Shown: positions 49,038-55,992 of the stretch, in pieces | Numbering within the stretch: position 1 is the stretch's first letter | Layout of the letters: the number at the start of each line of letters is the position of its first letter | Source of the DNA: Nocardia cyriacigeorgica GUH-2 | GTDB lineage: Bacteria; Actinomycetota; Actinomycetes; Mycobacteriales; Mycobacteriaceae | Direction: 5' to 3' | Length of the DNA: 64,000 nt | NCBI RefSeq assembly: GCF_000284035.1 | Contig: NC_016887.1 | Span: 2,666,001 to 2,730,000, forward strand | Made by a program: the position numbers and the translations under genes | Notes under the pieces: model-generated | What the model was told of the DNA's origin: nothing | Seen by the model: only the letters and a program-made list of their open reading frames with translations | Databases searched by the model: none

Positions 49038-50084
49038 TCAGAGATCGATGACGAGCGAGGGTCCCGCCGCGCGCGAGACGCACGTGAGCATCCGGTCGTC
49101 GCGATCGGCGCCGGTGAGTAGCCGATCACGGTGATCGACCTGCCCGGCGAGCACGGCGACCTTGCACGTTCCGCAGAAACCCTGACGGCAGGAGTAGAGC
49201 ACATCGGGCACCACGCGGCCGATCGCGGCCAAGGCGGTCTCCTCGGCGCCGACGCGCACCGTGGTCCCGGTGCGCGCGAGGGTGAGATCGAAGGGTTTCC
49301 CGTCGACCACCGGAAGTGCCGAAAAGCGTTCTGTGTGCAGCGAACCGGTGGGATTGAGGTCGAAGAAGACCCGCTGCGCCGCGGCCAGGACGGGCGGTGG
49401 GCCGCAGACGTACACCGCCGCACCCGGCTCGGCGCGGGCGATCAGCTCCGCGATGCGCGGCGGGCCGAATTCGTCGTCGGGCAGCACTTCGGCGGTGGCG
49501 GGCAGTTCATCGAGGAACGGCATCGTCGAGCGCGACCGGCCCAGATAGATCAGCTGCCCGCGCGCTCCCGCCGCACGCGCCATCGGCAGGATCGGCGTGA
49601 TCCCGATGCCGGCCGCCAGGAACAGATACGACGGCGCCTCGACGAAGGTGAACGCATTGCGTGGTCCGCGCACCCGGATCGGGTCGCCGGTGCGCAACTC
49701 GTCGTGCACCTCGATCGAACCGCCGCCGCCGTCGGCGAGACGACGCACCGCGATCCGGTAGGAATACCGATCGGATGGGTCGCCGCACAGCGAGTACTGG
49801 CGTTGCCGGCTCGAGGGCAGAAAGATGTCCAGATGCGATCCCGGTGTCCAGGCCGGCAATCGGCCACCATCGGCCGCGCGCAAGGTCAGAACCCGCACGT
49901 CCCCGGCGGTCACGATGCTGGAATCCAGCACCAGGTCGAGGTCGAAACCGGTGCGCCGCAAAGGTTTGCGTCGCGACAGCAGCGCGGCCGCGGGCCCGGC
50001 GACGAACACGTGCTTGTACACATCGACCGCCGTGGCCAGCACCCGCAAACTCGCCAGGGGAGCGGGATGGTGGGTCACCGTCAC
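49038..50084 (-). CDS. Ferredoxin-fused FAD/NAD oxidoreductase (PDR/VanB type)
   Basis: The 348-residue protein has an N-terminal extension of about 45 residues, a flavin-binding domain (RQYSLCGDP), an NAD-binding part (FLAAGIGITPIL; YVCGPPPVL) and a C-terminal plant-type [2Fe-2S] domain with Cys in SCRQGFCGTCKV and MLTCVS. It passes electrons from NADH to an oxygenase. GTG 50084 overlaps the previous stop in GTGA. It could also serve Rieske or diiron enzymes encoded elsewhere. Confidence 0.9.
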   Translation of the reverse strand: MTVTHHPAPLASLRVLATAVDVYKHVFVAGPAAALLSRRKPLRRTGFDLDLVLDSSIVTAGDVRVLTLRAADGGRLPAWTPGSHLDIFLPSSRQRQYSLCGDPSDRYSYRIAVRRLADGGGGSIEVHDELRTGDPIRVRGPRNAFTFVEAPSYLFLAAGIGITPILPMARAAGARGQLIYLGRSRSTMPFLDELPATAEVLPDDEFGPPRIAELIARAEPGAAVYVCGPPPVLAAAQRVFFDLNPTGSLHTERFSALPVVDGKPFDLTLARTGTTVRVGAEETALAAIGRVVPDVLYSCRQGFCGTCKVAVLAGQVDHRDRLLTGADRDDRMLTCVSRAAGPSLVIDL

Positions 50085-51001
50085 CACGCCCCCAGCTGGT
50101 CGACGGCGGCGCTGTCGTGGGCGGCGCGGGCGGCCGGCGAATGTGCCAGGTACCGCAACGCGTTGTCCATCGAACCCAGTTGCGAGGGATGGAAACTCGG
50201 ACGCAGGTACCGGGGCATCTCGGTGAAGAACACCGTCCAGCTGGGAATCACCCCGCGCGCGGTCGCGCTGACGAACTGCAGCGGCCAGAACCGGCCCTTG
50301 TCCGGCGAGGGATCCTTCCGGTACAGATACGCCGTCGAGACGATGAACAACGGCAGCAGCGTCGCGGTGGCCAGCAGCGCGGTGCGCGCCCGCCGGGCAT
50401 AGCCGCCGTCCAGATGCATATAGGCGTCGAAGACGACGCTGCGGTGCTCGACTTCCTCGGCGCCGTGCCAGCGCACCAGGTCGAGCATCGTCGGATGCAT
50501 CCCCTTCTGTTCGAGCACCTGCGCCTCCAGCAGCCATTCGCCGATCACCGCGGTGAAATGCTCCATGCCCGCGAACAAGCCGAGCCGCTCGCGCAGCCAG
50601 GCCCGCTTGGCCCGGCCGGTGAGACCGTGATCGCCGAGCACCCGGTCGACCAGCCACGCCACCGCCTGCACGTAGCCCTCGGCGTCCAGGCCGAGCGATT
50701 GCAGATGCTTGCGGGCGCCTTCGTGGCTGCTGGCGTGCATCGTCTCCTGGCCGACGAAGCCCTGCACTTCCTCGCGCAGCCGGGGGTCGTCGATATGGGG
50801 TAGCGCCTCGGCCAGCGCCATCGCCATGGCGCGTTCGCCCTCGGGCAGCACCAGATGCATCACGTTGACGATGTGGGTGGCCAGGACCTCGTCGGGGATG
50901 TAGTGCATGGGCACCGAATCGAAATCGAAGTGCACGTCACGGGCGTGGATCGCGTGCGCTTCTTCCCGGTACGGACGCCTCGTTGCGTCGATTTCCGCCA
51001 T
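50081..51001 (-). CDS. PF10118-type (predicted metal-dependent hydrolase) protein
   Basis: The 306-residue mainly helical protein has QGFVGQETMHASSHEG and RWHGAEEVEHRSVVFDAYMHL, with Glu and His placed as in ferritin-like diiron proteins. The family is called metal-dependent hydrolase, but the pattern of ligands and the adjacent ferredoxin reductase gene would also suit an oxygenase. It is the first gene of a four-gene operon and is divergent from a tetR gene. Confidence 0.82.
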   Translation of the reverse strand: MAEIDATRRPYREEAHAIHARDVHFDFDSVPMHYIPDEVLATHIVNVMHLVLPEGERAMAMALAEALPHIDDPRLREEVQGFVGQETMHASSHEGARKHLQSLGLDAEGYVQAVAWLVDRVLGDHGLTGRAKRAWLRERLGLFAGMEHFTAVIGEWLLEAQVLEQKGMHPTMLDLVRWHGAEEVEHRSVVFDAYMHLDGGYARRARTALLATATLLPLFIVSTAYLYRKDPSPDKGRFWPLQFVSATARGVIPSWTVFFTEMPRYLRPSFHPSQLGSMDNALRYLAHSPAARAAHDSAAVDQLGAW

Positions 51002-51017
51002 GTACCAGACCGTACAG

Positions 51018-51070
51018 TGCAACAAATAGCTTTGCAATGTTGCAGCAACAAATTGCCGCCGAATGTTGCA
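51018..51070. promoter_or_regulatory. Array of TGTTGCA half-sites, probable TetR operator
   Basis: Half-sites TGCAACA (51018-51024), TGTTGCA (51038-51044), AGCAACA (51044-51050) and TGTTGCA (51064-51070) fill the divergent spacer. The middle two form the perfect 13-bp palindrome TGTTGCAGCAACA. The 51101 repressor is the likely binder. Confidence 0.6.
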
Positions 51071-51100
51071 CAAGTGCGTCGGGTTGCTACGTTGGAAGCT

Positions 51101-51703
51101 GTGACCACAGCGGCTGCCAGCAGGGACGACACCGATTCGATCGAATCGCGGATCCTCGACGCGGCGCTCGATCAATTCGGTCAGCTCGGCATCAAGAAGA
51201 CGACGATCGAAGACATCGCCCGCAAGGCGGGCGTGGACCGGGTGACGGTCTACCGGCGCATCGGATCCCGCGACGACGTCGTGCGCGCGGTGGCGTTGCG
51301 CGAGGTGAATGCCGTGCTCACCGAACTCGACGACGTCGCCGCCCGCAACGACACCCTCGCCGACCTCGTCGCCGACATCTTCGTCACCGTCGTCACCCGC
51401 TGGCGTGAGCATCCGCTGGTGCAGCGGATGCTCACGGTGGAGTCCGATCGGTTGCTACCGCAGCTCACCACCGAGGGTGGTGCGGCGTTCACGGTGTCGA
51501 CCTCCGCGGGCCTGGCCGCGCTCCAGCAGGCGGTCGAGCGGGGGCTGCTGCCGGATTCACCGGATCTGGGCACGCGGGTGGAGATCGCCTGCCGGTTCGT
51601 GCATTCGCTGATCCTGCAACCGGTCGGCTCGATTCCGCTCGACAGCGACGATCAGATGCGTGCGTTCGCGCGGCAGTACCTGGTGCCGATCGTCACCGGC
51701 TGA
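51101..51703 (+). CDS. TetR family transcriptional regulator
   Basis: The 200-residue protein has the TetR helix-turn-helix (KKTTIEDIARKAGVDRVTVYRRIGSR). TACGTT (51088-51093) lies seven bases before GTG 51101, so translation is probably leaderless. It is divergent from the PF10118-reductase-BVMO-SDR operon, which it likely represses through the TGTTGCA sites. Confidence 0.9.
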   Translation: MTTAAASRDDTDSIESRILDAALDQFGQLGIKKTTIEDIARKAGVDRVTVYRRIGSRDDVVRAVALREVNAVLTELDDVAARNDTLADLVADIFVTVVTRWREHPLVQRMLTVESDRLLPQLTTEGGAAFTVSTSAGLAALQQAVERGLLPDSPDLGTRVEIACRFVHSLILQPVGSIPLDSDDQMRAFARQYLVPIVTG

Positions 51704-51708
51704 CGCGG

Positions 51709-51855
51709 CTACTGCGCGTCGTCGCCCTCCTCGGCCTCGGCGTTGAGCGCCTTCTCCAGCTCCACCCGCAGGCGGTTGGCGGTCGAGGTGTCGCCGGCGT
51801 CTTCGGCGGTGGTGATGTCCTGGCGCAGCTGCGCGATCGTGTCCTGGGAAACCAT
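51709..51855 (-). CDS. Small acidic hypothetical protein
   Basis: The 48-residue protein starts MVSQDTIAQLRQDITTAED and ends in an acidic tail. It is helical and hydrophilic, with no known domain. A strong GAAGGAGG site lies before ATG 51855, which supports real translation. It converges on the tetR gene with 5 bases between stops. Confidence 0.6.
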   Translation of the reverse strand: MVSQDTIAQLRQDITTAEDAGDTSTANRLRVELEKALNAEAEEGDDAQ

Positions 51856-52037
51856 GAATCCTCCTTCGAGGTCGCGCGGTCGGGTGTCCCTGACGGGATG
51901 TCCGGTTTCGCGCCGGAGAAACCGGCGGCGGCCGGGTCCGGAGAGGTACGGTGCCACTCCAGGTGTTCGCGATGAGATCGGCGTCACAGTGAATGAGTGA
52001 ACGACTGTGCTCTGAAAGGGTGGACCACGTTCTCGTC

Positions 52038-52062
52038 GTGTGCGTCGATGCGTTTCGGGTAT
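52038..52062 (+). promoter_or_regulatory. Possible SigB/SigF-type promoter before membrane operon
   Basis: GTGT (52038-52041), 15 bases, then GGGTAT (52057-52062). The rest of the 338-base gap 51856-52193 shows no gene; a TAGTACTGTCCGTAACATT stretch near 52133 is AT-richer and could hold a second promoter. Confidence 0.35.
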
Positions 52063-52193
52063 GGCAGTGGATGTAGTCCAAAACCGTCGGCCATCGGCAT
52101 GATGACGGAGCTGTGCCGCAGCGGGAAAATATGTAGTACTGTCCGTAACATTCATGTGAGACGAGTGTTGACTCATTGCAGTGGGAGGTCTTC

Positions 52194-54050
52194 GTGTCCG
52201 GCGCGATCCACGTAGTGGCAGGAGGACTGTCCGCACAGGGCAGCGAAGGTGGTGGCGCGGCGCTCGACCAGGTCGCGATCATGACCGGCTCCGCCGGAGT
52301 CATCGCCCTGGTGCTGCTGTGGGTGGGTTACCTGCACCGCACTCGCCGCATCACCTGGCTGGGCTCGCTGGCCGACCGCCTCGGCGCGCTGGTGAACCGG
52401 CCGGGCTGGGTGGCGCTGCCCATCGTCATGTTCCTGGCCACCATCCTCACCGCGCTGCTCGGCTTCATCTGGGATGTCAGCCTGCATATCGGCAACGGCC
52501 GCGACGAAGGGCCGCTGGCCAACCCGGCGCACTACTTCATCCTGGCCGGGCTGTTCTTCTTGTTCACCGCGGGCATGCTGGCGATCGTGCTGCCGCTGGA
52601 CGAAAAGCCCGGCGTGGCCTCCGTGCGGATCACCCGCACCTGGTACGCGCCCGTCGGCGGCATCCTGATCGCCGGTGCGGGACTGTACGCGCTGATCGGC
52701 TTTCCGCTCGACGACATCTGGCACCGGCTGTTCGGCCAGGACGTCACGCTGTGGGGTCCCACGCACCTGATGCTGATCGGTGGCGCCGGGCTGTCGCTGG
52801 TCGGTGTGCTGCTGCTGGAGTTCGAGGGCTCGCGCAACCGGCCCGACCCCGAACGCCCCGACAACCGGATCAACTGGCTGCTGCGCGCGTTCGCCTTCGG
52901 CGGCCTGATCATCGGATTGTCGGTGTTCCAGGTCGAATTCGATTTCGGCGTCGAGCAGTTCCGGCTGGTGTTGCAGCCCATGCTCATTGTCGCGGCGGCC
53001 ACGATCACCCTCGTCGCCGCGCGGGTGACGCTCGGTGCGTTCAGCACGCTGGTTCTGGTGGCGTTCGCCACGGTGGTGCGCGGGGTGGTCGCCTATCTCG
53101 TGGGCGGTCCGATCATCGACGCGCCGCGCAATGTCTTCCCGCTGTATCTCGGCGCCGCCATCGTGGTGGAGCTGATGGCGCTGCTGCCGCTGGTCAAGCG
53201 CCGGGTGTGGTGGGGCGCGCTGACCGGTTTCGCGGTCGCGACGGTCGGGATCTGGCTGGAATCACTGTGGGTGTCGGCAATGTTCGTCGATCCGTGGCCC
53301 GCGGCGATGTGGCCGGAACTGCTGGCGATGACGGTGCCGACCGGCGTGGCCGGTGGTGTGGTCGGCGCGCTGTTCGGCATGGTGCTGCGCGGTGAGCCGC
53401 TGCCCAAGCCGCCGGTGCGCCGCGCGCTGGTGACGGCCGCGGTCGTGATCGTCGGCGCCACCACCGCCAACGGGCTGATCATCGAGGTGCCCGAGAACGC
53501 GCAGGCCACGGTGACGTTGCGCGAGGCCGAACCGGTGAACGGCGGGCGCATGGTGACCGCCGATATCCGCCTCACCCCCTCCGACCTGGTCAGTGACGAC
53601 CCCGAATGGATCCAAATCCTGGCCTGGCAGGGCGGTGTCGGCTCCGACAGCCCGGGCCGCGGCCTGGTGGTCGACCACCTGCGACGCGTCGGCGAAGGCC
53701 ACTACGTGTCCACCGAACCCGTTCCGGCGCACGGCACCTGGAAGACGGTACTGCGGGTGCAGGACGGCCGGATGCAGACCGCGCTGCCGATCTTCATGCC
53801 GGAGGATCCGGGCATCGGTGCGGCCGAGGTGGCGGCGCCGCCGGAGTTCACCCGGGATTTCGTCGCCGAGATCACCGTGTTGCAACGCGAACGCTCCTTC
53901 GACCATCCGGCCTGGTTGTTCGGTGCCGCCTCGCTGCTGGTACTGCTGTGCAGCCTGATCCTGATCGGTGCGCTGTCGTGGGGCGCGGCCCGGATCAACG
54001 ACCGCTACCTGGCCGCGGCACCGCAGCCGAGTCCGGTGAGCGGAGGATGA
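52194..54050 (+). CDS. Large polytopic membrane protein with C-terminal FixH-like ectodomain
   Basis: The 618-residue protein has about twelve predicted membrane helices (to about residue 430), then a beta-rich extracytoplasmic part (about 435-575) and a last helix. Two similar motifs in the first third carry D-x3-H-x3-G-x-D and then NPAH or GPTH: Asp94, His98, Asp104, His113 and Asp173, His177, Asp183, His191. The ectodomain, with EGHYVSTEPVPAHGTWKTVL, recalls FixH/YtkA domains. GTG 52194 follows GGGAGG by 6 bases; TTG 52176 is the alternative. No function can be assigned. Confidence 0.75.
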   Translation: MSGAIHVVAGGLSAQGSEGGGAALDQVAIMTGSAGVIALVLLWVGYLHRTRRITWLGSLADRLGALVNRPGWVALPIVMFLATILTALLGFIWDVSLHIGNGRDEGPLANPAHYFILAGLFFLFTAGMLAIVLPLDEKPGVASVRITRTWYAPVGGILIAGAGLYALIGFPLDDIWHRLFGQDVTLWGPTHLMLIGGAGLSLVGVLLLEFEGSRNRPDPERPDNRINWLLRAFAFGGLIIGLSVFQVEFDFGVEQFRLVLQPMLIVAAATITLVAARVTLGAFSTLVLVAFATVVRGVVAYLVGGPIIDAPRNVFPLYLGAAIVVELMALLPLVKRRVWWGALTGFAVATVGIWLESLWVSAMFVDPWPAAMWPELLAMTVPTGVAGGVVGALFGMVLRGEPLPKPPVRRALVTAAVVIVGATTANGLIIEVPENAQATVTLREAEPVNGGRMVTADIRLTPSDLVSDDPEWIQILAWQGGVGSDSPGRGLVVDHLRRVGEGHYVSTEPVPAHGTWKTVLRVQDGRMQTALPIFMPEDPGIGAAEVAAPPEFTRDFVAEITVLQRERSFDHPAWLFGAASLLVLLCSLILIGALSWGAARINDRYLAAAPQPSPVSGG

Positions 54051-54247
54051 TCGCGGCCGTCGACCGGGTGGACGTGCTGGCCGACCATTCGGTCCTGCTG
54101 GCCGTCCCCGCCTTCGCCCCGGCATTCGTGGTGGTCGGGATCATCGTGTTCATCGCGGTGCGCGATCGCCGCGCCGAGAAACGCGAAGGCGATCCGGAAG
54201 CCGCACCACCCCAGCATGATTCACCCGATGAACAGGAGCCTCGATGA
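54047..54247 (+). CDS. Small single-helix membrane protein
   Basis: The 66-residue protein has one hydrophobic helix (LLAVPAFAPAFVVVGIIVFI) followed by a charged cytoplasmic tail rich in Glu, Asp and Pro. It overlaps its upstream gene in ATGA and its downstream gene by 4 bases. It is probably a subunit of the complex formed by this operon. Confidence 0.7.
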   Translation: MIAAVDRVDVLADHSVLLAVPAFAPAFVVVGIIVFIAVRDRRAEKREGDPEAAPPQHDSPDEQEPR

Positions 54248-54651
54248 CCCGCGCCCGGCGCTATTGCGCGCTGACCCTGCTGGCCGGTGCCACGCTGCTG
54301 GCCTGCTCGACCACCCAGGAGCCGAGCACACCGGCCCCGGTGTCGGCGCCGGCCACCTCCGCCACCGATACGCCCGGGGCGGATGCCCTGGTGATCGAGA
54401 TGACGATCGCCGGCGGTTCGGTAACGCCGGTGAACGCGCGCCTGGACGCGACGGTGGGTCAGCCGATCCGGTTGGTCGTCGACAGTGACACCGAGGAAGA
54501 ACTGCACGTGCACGCCACCCCGGAGCACACCTTCGCGGTGGTGCCCGGGGCCGGTCAGCGGTTCGAGTTCACCGTCGAGGTCCCCGGCCGGGTCGAGATC
54601 GAATTGCACGGATCGCATCGCACGGTCGCGACGGTGGACGTCCGCCCGTGA
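54244..54651 (+). CDS. Lipoprotein with cupredoxin-like domain
   Basis: The 135-residue protein has a signal peptide with a lipobox LLAC at Cys21, a Thr/Pro/Ala linker, and a beta-sandwich domain like EfeO-type cupredoxins. The region has His in ELHVHATPEHTF and ELHGSHRTV, which could bind metal, but the Cys ligand of type 1 copper sites is absent. It would be anchored on the outside of the membrane. Starts and stops overlap those of its neighbours. Confidence 0.8.
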   Translation: MTRARRYCALTLLAGATLLACSTTQEPSTPAPVSAPATSATDTPGADALVIEMTIAGGSVTPVNARLDATVGQPIRLVVDSDTEEELHVHATPEHTFAVVPGAGQRFEFTVEVPGRVEIELHGSHRTVATVDVRP

Positions 54652-55985
54652 GCGGTGTGCTCGCGCACGGGATCTCCGGCGCGACCGATCTGCCGATCCC
54701 GCTGTCGTATGCCCTGATCGGCGCGGCCTGGGCATTGACGTTCTCGTTCGCGGTGCTGGCCTTCGCGTGGAAACAACCGCGGCTGGACCCGGAGTCGCCG
54801 GGTGTCCGGTTGCCCGCGATCGCGCGAACCGTGCTCGATGCGAGGCCGACGCGGATGCTGCTGGCTGCGGCCGGGTTGATCGGTGCCGCGGTTGTGGTCG
54901 CTGCCGGTTTCGCCGGTTCGCAGAACCCGGCGGACAATCCGGTGCCGGGCATCGTCTACATCTTCGTCTGGGTGGGCGTGCCGGTGGCGTCGCTGGTGTT
55001 CGGGCCGGTGTGGAAGCTGGTGTCGCCGCCGCGTGCCGCGCATCGGCTGCTGTGCCGGCTCACCGGCCGGGCCCCCGAGCATGGGCTGATCCGGTATCCC
55101 GAGTCGTGGGGGTACCGTCCCGCGGCGGTGTTGCTGTTCAGTTTCGTCTGGCTCGAATTGGCCTCGCCCGAGCCGGGTTCGGTGCTCGCGGTGACGGTGT
55201 GGTTCACCGGCTACCTGGTGCTCGACACGATAGGGCTGGTGGTTTTCGGCACCGTGTGGGCCGAGCGCGGCGACCCCCTCGAGACCTACAGCAGTCTGCT
55301 CGCGCGGCTGAGTCCGCTGGCACGGGGCGCGGACCGCTCGCTGGTCTTGCGGTGGCCGCTGAACAATCTCGCGGGTACCCCGGCACTGCTCGGCTCGGTC
55401 GCCGTCGCCGCCACGCTGCTGGGTTCGACTGCCTTCGACAGCTTTTCGATGTTCCCCGGCTGGCGCGATCTGCTGATCGAGGTGGGCGGCGATTCCACTG
55501 TGCTCACCACGCTGCTGCGGACCGCGGGACTGCTCGCCTTCATCCTGGTCGTCTGGGCGGTCTTCGAGCTGGCGACCCGCGCGAGCGGCGGACTGAGCCG
55601 GGACCAGCGCGCACGCTTGCCGATCCAGCTCGCGCACAGCCTGACGCCGATCGTGGCCGGCTACATCGTCGCCCACTACCTGACGTTCCTGGTGGAGAAG
55701 GGGCAGGCGACACTGATCCTGTGCGCCGACCCGTTCGGGCGCGGCTGGAATCTCGCGGGCCTGGCCGACCTCGACGTGCACTACATCCTGTCCAACCATC
55801 CGTCGGTGCTGGCCACCATCAAGGTGCTCGCCGTGCTCACCGGCCACATCCTCGGTGTCGCCGCCGCACACGATCGCTGCCTGCGGCTACTGCCGCCGCG
55901 CCACCGCCTGACCGGTCAGCTCGCGCTGATGCTGGTGATGGTCGGGTTCACCTTCACCGGGCTCTATCTGCTGTTCGAAGCCTGA
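54648..55985 (+). CDS. Polytopic membrane protein, fenitrothion hydrolase-like
   Basis: The 445-residue protein has about ten predicted membrane helices and starts MSGVLAHGISGATDLPIP, a pattern I recall from proteins called fenitrothion hydrolase in actinobacteria. The link to organophosphate hydrolysis is weak and may not be its natural role. Possible functional residues include the His pair in PIQLAHSLTPIVAGYIVAHY and the HILGVAAAHDR motif. GTG 54648 overlaps the lipoprotein stop in GTGA. It is the last gene of a four-gene operon. Confidence 0.7.
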   Translation: MSGVLAHGISGATDLPIPLSYALIGAAWALTFSFAVLAFAWKQPRLDPESPGVRLPAIARTVLDARPTRMLLAAAGLIGAAVVVAAGFAGSQNPADNPVPGIVYIFVWVGVPVASLVFGPVWKLVSPPRAAHRLLCRLTGRAPEHGLIRYPESWGYRPAAVLLFSFVWLELASPEPGSVLAVTVWFTGYLVLDTIGLVVFGTVWAERGDPLETYSSLLARLSPLARGADRSLVLRWPLNNLAGTPALLGSVAVAATLLGSTAFDSFSMFPGWRDLLIEVGGDSTVLTTLLRTAGLLAFILVVWAVFELATRASGGLSRDQRARLPIQLAHSLTPIVAGYIVAHYLTFLVEKGQATLILCADPFGRGWNLAGLADLDVHYILSNHPSVLATIKVLAVLTGHILGVAAAHDRCLRLLPPRHRLTGQLALMLVMVGFTFTGLYLLFEA

Positions 55986-55992
55986 GCCCGGA

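Noticed and set aside
49038..50657. Apparent 539-codon form of the ferredoxin-type reductase
   Set aside because: The extra N-terminus is a frame shadow of the PF10118 gene; the start is GTG 50084 or near it.
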